DNA of 64,000 nucleotides from Opisthocomus hoazin (GCF_030867145.1 NC_134420.1:44040912-44104911); one strand, 5' to 3'; positions 1 to 13,119 are shown, counted from the first letter of the stretch. Translations and numbers: made by a program. The notes: generated by a model not told the origin, from the sequence alone.

Positions 1-3000
1 GGTGAAGGGTATTTGTCCAAGGTCCAAAAGATAGTTAATGCCCATTCTGCTATGAGCACGTTTGTAATATAATATCTAACTTATAAATAATAGAAATAAT
101 AGTGACTATGTTTTCAATATATGCAATAAAGTATTTAAAGATGTACATGCATGACCACATGGTAGGTGTTCTGAATAAGCAAGTTGGTAACAAGATATTC
201 TAGCCATAATAATAATGTCACTAACTGTATTTGTCCTTGGATAGTAAATGTAAGCAGTTATTGTTTACAGCACAGAGTGAGTAAACTTGCGCAGTTTGGT
301 GAGGTCGCTTCTACAGCACGTGTGTGTGCTGCTAGTCAGGCCTTGGGTAGCCCTGCCACAAAGCTGTAGCTTCGCGTCCCGAGGGTGGTATGTACAGCTC
401 TACTCCAGGCATAGGCACCTGGCACCTCCCGTTCCCTTGCTAGAATCTGGGTCATTTCAGCAAATGGGTCAATGACTGGAATGTGAATTTTTTCGTTCTG
501 CTTATAAAAGTGCCTGCTACACAAACTAGTTAGTATGAGGCCAAGTAGTAATAGGCCAAGTAGGGCTTGTAACGTGCTGATGGACTATGGCATTTTAGTC
601 TCTAAATTGTCTTTCTTCAACACTATCAAACTGGTAATAACGTTTACTTCCTAAAAAGATAATGAGTTGTTTTCTGCCAGTGCTAATTAATTCTGCTATA
701 TAGTGGGTTTTAGTACCTTGCAGCAACCTATGATCACCACAAGCTATCTGATATTTCTTGCTCTGTTCTTCCTGCTGTGGTTTTTCCTCTTTTTGCCTAT
801 AGCTGTGTATTCTGCTACACTAGTAGCCAGACCTTTTTTGCCATCCTACTGTGTTGAAATGTTGAACTAAGTTTTTGAAAAAAGAATATGAAAGATTAAA
901 GCAGCCTCATTTTAAGTAGATGCTTTTGAAAGCATTGGCCCTGTTAAGAACAATTTTTAAATGTTTTTTTTTTTTTTTGTTAAATGACTGTTGCCTTCAG
1001 ATTCTAAAAATAGATCTCTGCTTTAACTAGTATGGAGAACCATGCTGTGTTTTAGCCTCTATGGGTGTACATACAGTAAGTAGGTGACTTAGCTTTAAAC
1101 TGAAGTTTTAGCCTAAGAGTGGAATGAGCTAACTTTATACTAGCCAGTTTCAGAGCAAATAGCTGTAAATCCAGTAGCCTGAAGCCAAAATGATTATTCA
1201 GCTTTTGCCATGGACTTTTCAGTCTCTTGTATGTACTATGTTTATGCCATTAGCCTGTTGTTCCTAAAATGCAATACATAGCGAACATGTGAAACAAGTG
1301 GGGAGGAGCATCACAGATTGACTGGAGCAGCCTCAGGTGGAAGAAGGAAAATAGAGTGTTTTAGAACACAATGACCAAGTATAGTATAGAAGTTATTCAG
1401 TGATGGTAGTCAGCTTGTTGTTTTCCTATTTGTTTGCAAACAGGGTTAGAGCTCTGCAAAACTACGTTAGTACAGTTTTGGTGAAGGTCAAGATTTTTTT
1501 TTTTTTTTAACTAGGAAATTTTCTTGTTGGCAGGAGGGAGTGGAAAAGGAAGCGCTTGTAGGAGGAATAGACTGGAAAGTTACTGGCAGAGCAAAATGTA
1601 GTGAATTCTGTATGAGTACCAAGATGAAAGTCTGCAGCATTTTCCAGAATGTTTGAAGCTAAAATAGAGAAGAGTTGATTATACAGGATTTAATGCTCGT
1701 GGATTTAAAGCTTACTGTAAGACGAGCTAGAAAGATGAACTTTTTGGTAATACCCTGAATAGAAAGGAGCAAAATTGATCTGTGGTGATTGGGGAGAAGT
1801 TTTCAAGACATGAAGTGACCAGTAGAAGTGGAGAGAAAACATAAGAAACAAGTTCAGAAGATAAGGAAAGGTGACACAATGAGGTATATTAGTCAACAGG
1901 TTTGGCTGTAACCCCTGCTTCTGTCTATAAGGGTAAATGATGGAGTAGGCAGGAAAGGTCAGAGGCAAGAATTACAGGATTTGGGAAAGCTTAATTTTTA
2001 TTACTAGAAGTGACTGGTCTTTATATTGCAGATAGCTTGTATTTAATAACATAATGCAAAAATATCTCAAGCTAATTTTACTTTTTTTTTTTTAATTACA
2101 AATGCTATTTTAATAAGCTGAAGACCTTCTAGGGCATTTTCTTATTGTGTTAATAATATACTTCTTGAGTGGCTGAAAGCATGAGACCAAAGGAGAACAA
2201 ATACACTAATATCACAATATTATATGCCCTGGAGTGATCTAACAATGTAGTATTTGGTCCAGAGCTAGACCAAAACACCTAGAATTTATGTTTTTTGTCT
2301 CTGAGGACCTTAGCTCATTAGTGGCTGGCAGAAGTGTCCCATTATTCATTTCCTGCTGTAATCTTTTGGTGTGTTGGGAATGAGGATGCTGCCTTGCTCT
2401 CTGACACAACATGTTGAGTCATGATTCAGTAAGGTTGCTGGAATGGAAAAATTTTATTCTACCATATGGATATAGAAAAGGAGTGACTGAAATTTTTTGA
2501 GGTTGTAGAGTTAGTGCTGTTTTTGTTTGTTATACATTCTTGACCGTTTGGGGATTTTTTATGATTTGTGAAGATATTTTTGGATAGACTGAGTATTGGA
2601 TGTTTGCACTAGATGCATTCATATTATAGGGAAAGAAGAAACAAATGAACTATCAGTAACAAACTTAACCTTCAAAAAGATGAAGCAAGGCAGTTCCACT
2701 TAGGGAAACTGAGTTTTCAGCCTTTTAATCTCATGGCCTCTCTCGAGACCCACATGCAGATAGGAAACCAGTGAGCTAGTTCCCCTTCAGGCTGTAGTTA
2801 ACAAGTGTGAATGTGTTCCTCATGTAAACAAGGACTTCTCTGCATAATGATTTAGTATGAATGAGGGGCTCTAAACTGGAAAGTGGTGTATGGTTCTGGC
2901 CAGCGTGTTTGAATTGTGTAGTTGTGGGAGTGCTGCTGCTTTTTGTACTTTATACAACGGTGTAACTTTGTGCCAGAACAGCAGCTCCCACATGTAGTCT

Positions 3001-4660
3001 TGCTTAATGCAGGAACAGAGGCTCAGGTGACCTTGATGACAAAGCAGAACATATCCCCTACCTACAATGTAGGTAGATAAAGATGTTTAATGAGTTTAGT
3101 CACGGCAGGCTACATATATCTCTGACCTTTCCAATGCAATGTTCAGTTGATGGATTCAAAACAATAGATTTGGTAAGACCTCAATTTATACCCCTTTCCT
3201 TTTAGAGAAAAGGGATAGAGTTGTTATCAATGTGTATGACCTAGCCTTTCCTTCTGACACAGTCAATGGTGGAATGGAAACCCTGACATATAGCTGTTTA
3301 GTTAAGGCACTCCATGCAAAATCTGGGACGTGGGTTCTTGAACTGGATTGCAAAATCTTGAATGAGAATCATGGCTTCCTCTGAGTGTCGTTACACGTTG
3401 CTGATCTGCTGTACATCAGCATTCAGTAATTATGATTTTACTTTTTATATATTTTATTTTTAATTTAAAGCCTGCTTCTGGCTTATCTGACAGGTAATTC
3501 AGAATATGCAATTCTCATTTCCTTTAGTTCTTCGGTGTACTTCCCCTTTTCTCTCTTGGCTATTTGGATAGGGTAGCTGGCAACTGGTAAGCAACTGCTT
3601 TCCTTCATTTGGAGGGGGAAAGAACACCAAAGGAAACATCTGGATTTTGCAGAGTAAAGGTCTGCAATGGCGTTTTACTTTGGTTAGCTGTGTTTGTGAG
3701 GTTGTTCCTAACTCATTTGCTTGAACATAGTTAAACGGAAGGTAAATCATGTCAAGGTTAGTCCCTGGGTTATTACTGGTCTTACTGAAGGGAAACAGAA
3801 CTTTTTAAAGCTAAGGCACTTACATGGCAAAGGCTTGCTTATTGAAAACCTCTGGATTGTGCAAATGTTAGTTACCCACATAAACTGATCGTAAGGGAAA
3901 ACAATGGAAGCAGGTAGATGAAATACTTCTTCCTTTCAGATGAACATCAATAAAACTTGTTCCCTTCAAAATAATTGGGGGGATCCCAATGTGGGGAAAG
4001 GCAAAGGCACTACAGCTTGTTTTGGAGAGGAAGAATGTGATTAAAATAAGAATTTACAATACGAAATTTATGCCCTGTGTTGTTATGATTGAAAGTAGGA
4101 TAAAATATTTCTATTTTGATAGAAAAAAGTATAGTCAAAGCCCTGTGCTTTTGACTTGGGAACCAACTTGTGATACTTCAAAATGATCAAGGTGTTCATG
4201 TGGTGATAGGATGGGTTGGGCTCGCGCTCTCTCAATCTCATGTTCCAGTGAACTGGAAGGAATGCAAATGGAAAGCAATTTTAAAGCTTAGATTTAAAAG
4301 ATATGTCAGTCCTGGGTTGGGTGAATAACTGCAGCTGTCTTAAAACAAAGGCTTCATTTTTCTGTTTGTTTTTTTCTTAAAAAAGGGATTCAAAGGAAGT
4401 ACCATTCATAACACCCAGGCGACAAGTCCTTAATTTACACTCTGCCTGGGACGTTCCTAGCGTAGCTGTCTTGCACACAATTTGACATGTGCCCTGGCTC
4501 ATGACAAACATTTCTGGAGAAAAATAAACAACAGACTGATATTTTAAAAATACTAAAACATTCAAAAGTCAGGAAAATCACTGTAGTTTTGTCTCCATTT
4601 ACTTATAATCGTTTGCATATGTGAATAGACAGACTTATACAGTCTGTAGTTAATAGTAAA
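1..4660. other. Unassigned noncoding DNA
   Basis: I see no gene here. The sequence is A+T-rich with scattered poly-T tracts (near 966-979, 1495-1508 and 2083-2093) and only short overlapping open frames on both strands. A donor-like GTAAGT occurs near 1078, but no reading frame leads convincingly into it. No recognisable repeat family is visible. Confidence 0.6.
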
Positions 4661-4679
4661 AAGGCAGAAGTCTTTGTAA

Positions 4680-4945
4680 AAACAGCCGGATATTTTCCCT
4701 GCTCCTTCCTGACCTCCCTCCCCTCCCCATACTCCTGTGTTCACGTTAGCCATGCTTCTACTTTTCCCCTGCAAAAGGAGCTTACATGGAGGTCACACGC
4801 GGGTGGGTGTGTTCTGGAGGGCCTGGAGCAGGGCGCGTGGTGGGGCTGTCCCAGGGTGTGCTTCCCCTGTGTGCCAGCTCTACCGGCTGCACTTCCCCAG
4901 CGTTCAGGAGCAAAGGCCAAGCTGGCAGGCGTGAGGCAGAGCCCT
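4680..4945. other. Small GC-rich island
   Basis: This segment is clearly richer in G+C than its surroundings and contains several CpG dinucleotides, for example in GCGCG-like contexts near 4798 and 4832. Open frames exist on both strands (plus 4786-5028, minus 5048-4782), which is expected of GC-rich DNA and is not evidence of coding. It could be a minor CpG cluster, a decayed GC-rich repeat or a regulatory segment. I recognise no protein family in any frame. Confidence 0.35.
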
Positions 4946-5404
4946 CATATCGACCACATGATGACTCCTGGCTTGCCATAGTGATGACCCTGAGTCTCAT
5001 CATTTTCCTGAGGAAAAACAAAAGCTGACTGCCTCCTTTCAACTCCATTCCCGTAGTAGTAAATGTAGGAAAAATTACAGCAAATAGTAATTAGCAGAAG
5101 AGAAATAGTTCCTTTAGAGAAAGCTTTCAGTTCGTGTCATTTGAACAGTACGTCATTCAGCATACTGTAAACTTTGCTAAGTTGCAGTGACATTCCTTAG
5201 CTTTCGTGTCAGTCCAGCCTAAATCATATTTCAACCATGTTCTCCTCTGCCAAATTGTGAATTAGATTCTCAGAGACCTAAGAAAGTTTTAAATCTTAAA
5301 AAAATGCAGAGCTACAGTTCTTTTGTGAGCAACACTTTACTGTGGGTCACTAGGCTGGATTTGATACTGAATCAGTTTGAGAGCTTTATTGTGTTGTTTG
5401 AAGT

Positions 5405-5457
5405 CACATAATGGTAGGGGTTGGAAGGGACCTCTGTGGATCATCTAGTCCAACAAC
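5405..5457 (-). mobile_element. CR1 LINE 3'-end fragment
   Basis: The stretch contains the hallmark antisense 3' end of avian CR1: GGTTGGAAGGGACCTCTGTG followed by a variant of ATCATCTAGTCCAAC. Only about 50 bp remain, so this is a severely 5'-truncated insertion or a remnant. The orientation is minus, because the motif reads as the reverse complement of the CR1 3' untranslated end. The same motif begins the much longer copy at about 20040. Confidence 0.85.
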
Positions 5458-5989
5458 ATAGGATTTGTGTTAGAAGAGAGAAACTGTCAAAAATGAGAAC
5501 ACACAGCATCAAGACAGCACTAATTAGAAAGGCTATGACATTTCCTAGGTTTATGGAGAGGCTTTGTATTTAATCCACTAATCAAAAGCTATGAATGTCA
5601 CTTTTTTCTTTTTCTTTTTTTTCCAAAGATGAGTGATGGGTAACAGGGTGTAAGCATTTCCTATGGTTTCCTCTGAAATCAAAGATCAAAGTTTTTACTC
5701 ACAAGCTGAAGTTTAATGGCATGAAGGGCTGCAGACAGTGGCACACATATTTATTGGACATCTTCAGGGCATTGAGGCTTCTTGGTTCTAGTTGGGCTTT
5801 TGTTTTACTCTGGACGTCAGCATATCAAGTATATAGGGCTCAGCCTTTTGTGTACTTTTTTTCCTACCATGTAGAAAGGGATTTTATGACTAGGGAAAGC
5901 ATGTTTTGCCAGAAACTTTTCTCATCCAAACAGAACTGGCAAGTGGCCAGAAATGTTCTGGTTCTTCTTTGGGTGTGAATTTTAATTTC

Positions 5990-6300
5990 CGGACAGCTCC
6001 TTTTAGTACTTGTTCACATAGCCATTGCCTCTCATCACTGCTGTGAACAGAGGATGCGAGCAGGCTCCTGGAGCCAAAGGCAATATCTACTGGCTCAGCC
6101 TGAAGTCCCAGCCCCTCAGGTAGGTTGCGGGGAGGGGGTCTCCCCTTCCTTGCCCTTCCCACTCTACCTGGGAGGTGGAGGCTAGCAGCAGCATGACCCA
6201 CTAGGCACGCAGCTTGCCCATGTCTTTCAAAGTCCTCAATCATCCGTCTGCCTGATGGGCAGATGAAAGCCAGGCTACTCAGCATGCAGATGATAGTGCA
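5990..6300. other. GC-rich patch with exon-like segment
   Basis: This GC-rich patch is open on both strands. On minus, a 176-codon frame runs 6420-5890. On plus, a 69-nt segment (6051-6119) lies between an AG preceded by a short pyrimidine stretch and a good donor (CAG|GTAGGT), and is open in two frames. I recognise no protein family in any of these translations. The segment could be a cryptic exon, a noncoding exon or chance; coding is not supported without homology or transcript evidence. Confidence 0.25.
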
Positions 6301-6839
6301 GGTTGCCCTACAGTTGAAAAATGATAAGGAGATTTTTACTTGGTTGGCTAGAAACTTCTTTACCCTCTTGTGAATAAAAAGCCCTTTTTTTTTTTCTTTT
6401 TTTTTTAAACTCATTATCATTCATTCAACAGTGTGAAATCTGCTCATTTTGAAGTATCAAGTGTTTTTCCCTAGCAACAAGAATTTTCTCGTAAATGACA
6501 GATTGGATGTGGGAGCAGGGTGGGGCAGGGTGGAAAAATATATTTCTTAAAATATTGTTCAAAAACTATTGTCTTTACAGCCCTAGTGTTAAAATCATAC
6601 TACCAACTGTTTATTTTAAGTAAGGTTCTCTTAGATGATTAAATGAATTTCACTTATAAAATTTGTTCTTAAATTGACACACATGATATTAAGTTCTAAA
6701 TATAAAAATCATTTATAGCTCATACATCTTGATTCTGTATCACCACGCGGGAATATTTTGTCTAAAATGTTCCTTAATAAAAGGCATGTGCTTGAACATG
6801 GGCTTTAAAATCTACGGCACAGTACTTTAAAAGCCTGTT

Positions 6840-7085
6840 TGCATTTTGTCTGTTTCTTTAAAGGGCTTCCGTATTGTCTTGGGCTCCCCTGGAAATGCAG
6901 TAAGGATTCATATCACATCTCGGTTGCCATGGCAACAGCAGTCTTTCCCATAATGAGCTGCATCATCTGAACTGATGTCACAGCATCATGCAGCAGGTCA
7001 CACAAGGCACCTCCTAGTATTGCATCTTACAGATGTGCCGTAAACATCAAAAGAGGATGATTTGAACAGGACATGGTAAGTGCAA
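6840..7085 (+). promoter_or_regulatory. Candidate RFX/CRE regulatory element
   Basis: A perfect palindromic X-box, GTTGCCATGGCAAC, lies at 6923-6936; this is the classical binding site for RFX winged-helix factors. About 37 bp downstream, TGATGTCA (6973-6980) is one base from the palindromic CRE bound by CREB/ATF proteins. A strong 5' splice site, ATG|GTAAGTG, follows with the exon end at 7075, and all three frames just upstream contain stops. This arrangement fits a promoter with a noncoding first exon, or an enhancer carrying a chance donor. No TATA box is obvious. The motifs are read directly; the function is inferred. Confidence 0.45.
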
Positions 7086-7089
7086 AATG

Positions 7090-10000
7090 CTGTGCTGTTC
7101 TTAATTGCGCCATTATTTTTTCCTGTTTTATGAGGTTTTCCTAATATGAGAATGTGTGGGGTTTGCCTTGTGAAAATCATTTTGAAAAAAGATGCTGCAT
7201 GCCTAAATATTATTTTTCAGGCAGACAGGCTAAGACAAAGGCCTACAGAAAACACATTCCATCTGAATGTTTAGACTTGTCGTTGCATTTGTGGTAATAC
7301 CCTGAGGATTTTAAGAGAATGTATTTAAAATTCACAATCCAATTGGAGTTGCTACAGTCTGATTTGCTTAAATGGAAAGAATAGCTGTTTTCAATTTTGG
7401 TGCTATGAACACAGCTTATTCCTTTCTCTGTCTCTTTATTTAAGCATTCCTATTATGTGTAGCCCTTCTTTTAGCCTATTTTATTTTAATGGCATGAATA
7501 TCACCTTTTTACTTTCATTGGCCTTCCATAACATGACAGTACAGAAAATACTTTGCGAACCAGTGCTGAACAAGCAGCTGGAACAGTACTGATTTTAAAC
7601 ATGGTTCAGTACTATCCTATTTCTGTTGATATTCTTAAAAAAAGCAAAACATTGATGTAATTGTCAAACAATAAACAGATAGTTTGAAAGTACAGTAGCT
7701 TTTAGCTTTTCTACTCTTTGATATTCTTTCAGTCTGTTTTTCTAGTAGTAATATGAATTTAGTGAATTTTAGAGCTGTCTTTTACTGGAAGGAAAACAAG
7801 CTCTTTTTTTTTTTTTTTTTTTCTTCCCCCTGCTGCAACTGCAGTAAAAGGTGTAGCCAAAGATTCAGGTGTTCTGAGGGATTTTGCTATGAATAAAATA
7901 AGAATAGGCATAATTATAAAGGCTTCCACCTCTATCGTGGGAATAAAATGCATATTTATATTTAGCAAGCTCCTTAAAATCATGTCTATAATATTTAGCA
8001 GTCTTTACAATGTCCAATATCTGTTTATTTTGTATTAAGATCTGGCTTCTGGAGGCCAGACTAATTTTGCTTAACTTCAAGTTAATCTTACTGGATGGTA
8101 TACAACGTTAATTGTTTGATTTTGCATGTTTAAAAGATTCAGTCTTTCAGCTGCCTGCTGTTAGAAGGAAAGAAAAGACCAGACACATGTCATTTTAATT
8201 GATCAATATGTCCACTAGGAATTAGGGAGTGGTCTCTGACTCTGTTCTCCCTGTGTAGTTTGTATTTCAGAAGTGTAGCAAGAAAAAATAGCAACCACTG
8301 ATCTTGCAGTGATGTCTATATTTATTGTGGTTTTTAGCCCCTTATACTTGATAAAGTATGGAGTAGTAAATATAATGAGATCTGACTGCTCTTCATAAAG
8401 CTGGGTGCCATGGTCTTGTCTGGCACAAGCTGGAATGGAGCTCCTATATTTTAATTAGACTGTCTGTACTGCATCGTACGTGCTTTTTCAGCATGGTCTG
8501 GGTGTATTTGCTGGCTTTTTTTCTGCTGCAAGACACAAAGCAGATGACTGTAAGTGAACATCAGAATGATGCTGCTGTATTTATTTGTGATGCATTTTAC
8601 AGTATGAAAGTAGTGGTCTCCTGTGCTTGCTGTGCTCTCATCAGGCAAGCTCGGAAGGTATGAGTTACCAAGAAGATGGGAGGGAGGGCGAAACAGCTGA
8701 TGTCTGCCTAGTGTCAGAGTTAGAGATGTGAATAGAGCCAGTGAGCAATGCATTTGACTTGCAACTTTAGGGACCGTCGAAAAACAGTTAATAAGGAGTG
8801 GAGTAAGACATATTGGTTGAAATATTGTGCCTTTATTAATAACAATGTATTCTGTCAGTTTTTGCATGTGACTTATCACTAGAATTTCTCATACAATAGT
8901 TAAAAATAACATATTTTGGGGAAAAAGAACAACTTTTGATGGTATTAATGGAGAGATGACCTGCTATGAAGCCCCCAGTGCAGGTATTTTTTGTATTTTT
9001 CTAGTAATGACAATGCAAATTGTGTTGTTTTTCAAACTTTTTTTTTTTTTAAGTTCCTGTTACTCTCTATTCCACATACTTCTCACAGCATTGTTTGCCC
9101 TGGGAAACACCTGCTAATAATGGAGCTATGGTGACACTACTTCTTTCTTGGTGAACATCTCAGCTGATTCTGACTCCAGCTGAATGCCTTGATAGTAGAA
9201 TACTTCCTGTTTATCTTCATATGGGCTCAAGTGTTTCATTGAGGTTTGTATATGAGGATACGGAAAAGTATGGAGTGATGAAGAGGGTCTTACAATAAAG
9301 AGCAAGCCTGATTGCCTGAGTCAGAGCATGAACAAATATAGAAACGCTACAGATGTAATAAAAGTTTGGTTGCTCTTGAGGCAGGTTCATAAAAGGAACA
9401 ATTGTGAGACAGCATTCAACAGTAGGAAAACTCTGTTGCTTTCAGTTTTGTTCAACAGCTGGTTTTACTCATAGTTGCTGAAAACAACACATTTTGTAAA
9501 TACCTGGATTCTTCCCCAAACTGGCTGAATCTGGACACTTAACCTGGGGGCTAGAGTTCTTCTGTATATGCAGTTTCATACTGATGTGTAGTCGGAGATG
9601 GGCGTATACTAGTGATGGGTGTAAACTTTACTCTAAAGGATTTTATTATATCATCAGTTAAATAGTTCCTGCGTAGCTTAGCACTGAATGCAGAGAGAAA
9701 CAGAAGCTTGGTTCCTCCCAAAACAGCTGCAGGAGTTGATGGCAAAACCTGACTCCAGCAATGGAAGTTGGTAGAATTTTAATGCTTTGTGGAGTTTTTT
9801 GTCAACATATGACAATGCAAAGCACGCTTAGACCTCAGTGGAAAAAACCCTTTCTCCTCTAAAGAAGAGTTGAGGGAATCTTGTGCTCTAGACTTTCTCT
9901 TCTGTAGGTCATGTTGCAGCAGAACAGTGGTGGGTGGTGGGTGTCCTGTCTCTCCTACCCCCTGACAGGTCTGGAATGGGTCTGTGCCCAGGAACTCAGC

Positions 10001-11220
10001 CCTGGAAAGTCATGTCAAAGGAGTCCTCTTTATCAGAAGTGCTCAGCCATTCACTAAAACTGGTGACATTACCAAAATGCTGGTGAAATATTTCCTTCAA
10101 GATAGTTGAGGAATTAAAAATAATTTAAAAAATCCTATGTCATGTCTTGATTTTATTGCGCTTTTATGTAAAAATCACTGCTGCATCATGAAAGAAATAT
10201 TGACAAAATTCTGGGCTTGACTTTTTATTTTTCCTGGTCTCTGCTGAGTGCTGCTAGCTTCAGAGAGGTACAGTTGGCCAGAACGTCTGAAGTTCCAGAC
10301 TTGTATTTTAAGGAAAAAAGATTTATATATTGAAAGATACCGTGTTTATCTGTTGCTATAGCATTTTCATATTTTGTGTTGTAAGTATGGCCTATGCCAT
10401 ATAATGAAGTGTCTGTACATTCTGTGATGACACACTGTACTGGTACTACTGGAATAAAATTATTTATACATGAGCACAAAGATGACTTCAAGGAGTCATC
10501 TTGCAACTAATTTAGGTGTGAATACTAGCATTTCTGTGGACTGGAGAGGGAAAAGGTGCCTTTTGTTTTGCCTATTTGATGAAAACAGCCACTCATTAAA
10601 GCAGGTGCTAGCAGCAGGAAATAAGAAAGGTTGTATACATTTCCCCTATCACGAGTCACCTGGGCTGGGCCGGGTCTGTCCTGCCACAGGATGGGAAGGA
10701 GCAAAATGAAAATCTGAGATGAATGGAGAGCCAGGAGGAGTCTAGATTGCTGCCCTATGGAGTGAGGGAGCAGGACGTACAGTGGGTGGAAGCATTGATA
10801 GATGGGCAATCATATCTGACCTCACTGTCATGATCCAGAACTGTCCTGAGAAGGCGGCTGCCATCCTGGGCTTCTCAGCTTCTGCAGGGTTTGGCACAGG
10901 CAAAGAGAGACCTCAGCCACGTTGCTAACCCTAACAAGTTTTTGCTGTAGACATTTTCTATTTTGTCAGTGCTTCAAGGCTCCCGGTCCCCTGTTTGCTG
11001 AGCAGGTATGTATGCTGTTTAATCAGTTCTCTTGTACAAAGGCCTGTGGAGTATTTTCTTTCTGATATACAGTTTTATATCTAACATTTTCTCTTGATTT
11101 AAAAATAAAAACACCTAATCCCACTTCACATCCATCAAATAAAACCTGAAAATGCATAATATAAATCTCTTAACTGGTTCACTACGGTCGTAGTAGTTTT
11201 AACTACATGAATAGTCATGC
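7090..11220. other. Unassigned noncoding DNA
   Basis: There is no supported gene. The stretch has a long T-run at about 7803-7822, which could be the tail of a minus-strand retroposed sequence although no body is recognisable. Short open frames on both strands lack family similarity. An exon-like 36-nt segment at 10970-11005 (TCAG acceptor, CAG|GTATGT donor) is open in two frames but too short to trust. Confidence 0.5.
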
Positions 11221-11260
11221 TATATATATATATATACGCACACGTGTATATGTATATATA
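11221..11260. repeat. TA-rich microsatellite
   Basis: A pure (TA)8 run at 11221-11236 is followed by an alternating purine-pyrimidine segment (CGCACACGTGTATATG) and more TA units. The whole block is alternating purine-pyrimidine, so it has cruciform or Z-DNA potential and is likely polymorphic in length. Confidence 0.85.
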
Positions 11261-13020
11261 GAATGTCAGAAGAGTCATCACAAAAATCACTCTTTAAAAG
11301 TATCAAAATGTGCTTTCCTGAAGCAAAAGATTTCTTATGTTTAAAATGCCTTCAGAAAAGCTTTGCTTTATGAGGAAAAGGGTCGAGGAATAAATAAGAA
11401 AAACAATCCAGATAGTGCTTCCCTTCCTGTTTTGTGGCTGAACTACAGGTTTCAAGTATCTAGACTCTTGGGAACTTTTGAATCCCAGCAAGGCTGACTC
11501 AGCTTTTCATCCCTCCAAGGTCAAAAAATTCAGCTCTTTGCAGTTTACAATGTCTGGCACTTTCAGACAAGACGATTAAAGCCAGGAACGCTCTCTGCTC
11601 TGTGTGAACTCTCAGTTCTCATGGCACATGTCAGATACAGCCTTGGCCAAAATGCTGTCGCCTCCTGTTCCTTGTCCAGTATTCAAGCACGGTACCAGGC
11701 AAGGAGGGACCTTCCTCAACTGGTGAATGAAGGTCTTCTAAAGCACCTGGAAGTGGAGATAGCTTGTAAATGTAAGTGAAGTGTTCTTCAGCCTGGGATA
11801 ATCATTGTGTCCTGTGGAGAGTATTGGCCTCGAAGTTAAGGGTGGAGGATAAGCACTGTTAATACTAATGACTTGTTCTTACCTTTGCCAGCTAAGTGGC
11901 TTCTGGAACTCTTACGAGCACCCAAGACAAATAGTCAGCTCTCCAGATTACTGTGATTGTTTTGTAGGGTAAGACAGTAGTAGAAAGGCGCTGTGCGAGG
12001 GGAAACCACAGGACCCTCCATGCAGCAGTTGAGCTTCTGTCAGCCTGGGTGCAGGCACAGAGAGGCCTGACCCCAAGTACCACTGGTGCACCAAGTCCAG
12101 TTGCTTTCTCATAAGCACCGAATATACTAAGCATATAGCCAAAATGTGCTCTCCCTCTTTGGCAAAGAGGTCTTTCAGCTGATTGTGATTTCTGAGGAAC
12201 TAGCTCTATGAAATAGATTTCCCAGCCCCCATGGTACAATGTCCAGTGGGAGCTGACACACTTAAAAAGACGGCCTTTGTTAGCATTAGGCTGTACTAAA
12301 AGAAGTCCTAGCTTTCAGGTGAGGAAGCACCTAACTGCGGTAATTAGTTCTGTTTTCGGTCTAACCATATGTCTATTACTTTTGCATCTGTGTGGTGGGT
12401 TTTTTTTTTTTTTATTTTTCCAAGGATTGCCCTGCACTGATTGTCTTGTGAGCTTGATGCTGTCATAGTTTCAGGATTAGGATGCAGACATGAAGTTGCT
12501 TCATGAGCTGTTAAAGAATAATATTTATTTTTTTTTATCAGCTTGGTGTGTGGATAAAATAAAGGAGGCATGTAGCTGGATATAAAACAAGGTGGTTTTT
12601 TTTTTTTTCTTTTTTTTGCTGTGTCATTTTCACAGCGTTTTCTCTCTGGACTAAAAGCTTGTAGCTGAATCTCTGCTTCAGTCTTGAAATGCGTCCCACC
12701 TAACCTTCAAACTCCTCCTTGAACACTATGTTATATTTGCATTTCTTGTTTTCAGCTCCTGCTCAATTCTGTCATGGGTTGACTTCCTCTGTGTCTTACC
12801 TGCTCTTTCCAGCTTTCTGTTCCTGAATTTTATGCCTATAATTGCTCTCTTTTACCAAGCTGTCATTCTTTTCTTCTTACAAATCCCTTGGAAAAAATTG
12901 CATTTCCTCTGGACAGTCCCTAAAAAGTGGTTTATGAGAAGTTATATACAGAAAACTTTTCGAACTTCAGGGTTATTACTAAGTTTTAAAAGAACAAAAC
13001 AGTTCAGATATGTCTACCAA
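11261..13020. other. Unassigned noncoding DNA
   Basis: There is no supported gene. The stretch includes T-runs near 12401-12419 and 12596-12617 and a pyrimidine-biased segment at about 12640-12860. The open frame on minus at 12239-11892 has no recognisable family. Confidence 0.5.
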
Positions 13021-13024
13021 AGTT

Positions 13025-13115
13025 TGGATAGGATCCTTACAGTGCTAGGGGCTGTACAAATACTTGAGAAATGGTGAAGTCTTTCTTGACAAGATTGCAT
13101 CAATTTTCAGTTTAA
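13025..13115 (+). repeat. Possible ancient SINE/LINE remnant
   Basis: The motif TACAGTGCTAGGGGCTGTAC followed by an A-rich stretch resembles the tail segment of old amniote interspersed repeats, as I recall them from turtle and crocodilian genomes. The similarity is short and comes from memory, so the family is not resolved and the boundaries are approximate. Confidence 0.35.
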
Positions 13116-13119
13116 ATTG

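Noticed and set aside
5890..6420. 176-codon minus-strand open frame
   Set aside because: It has no recognisable domain, starts in low-complexity Lys-rich codons from a T-run, and lies over a GC-rich patch open on both strands.
7803..7822. T-run as the tail of a processed pseudogene on minus
   Set aside because: No coding-like or repeat body lies to its right and no target duplication was seen.
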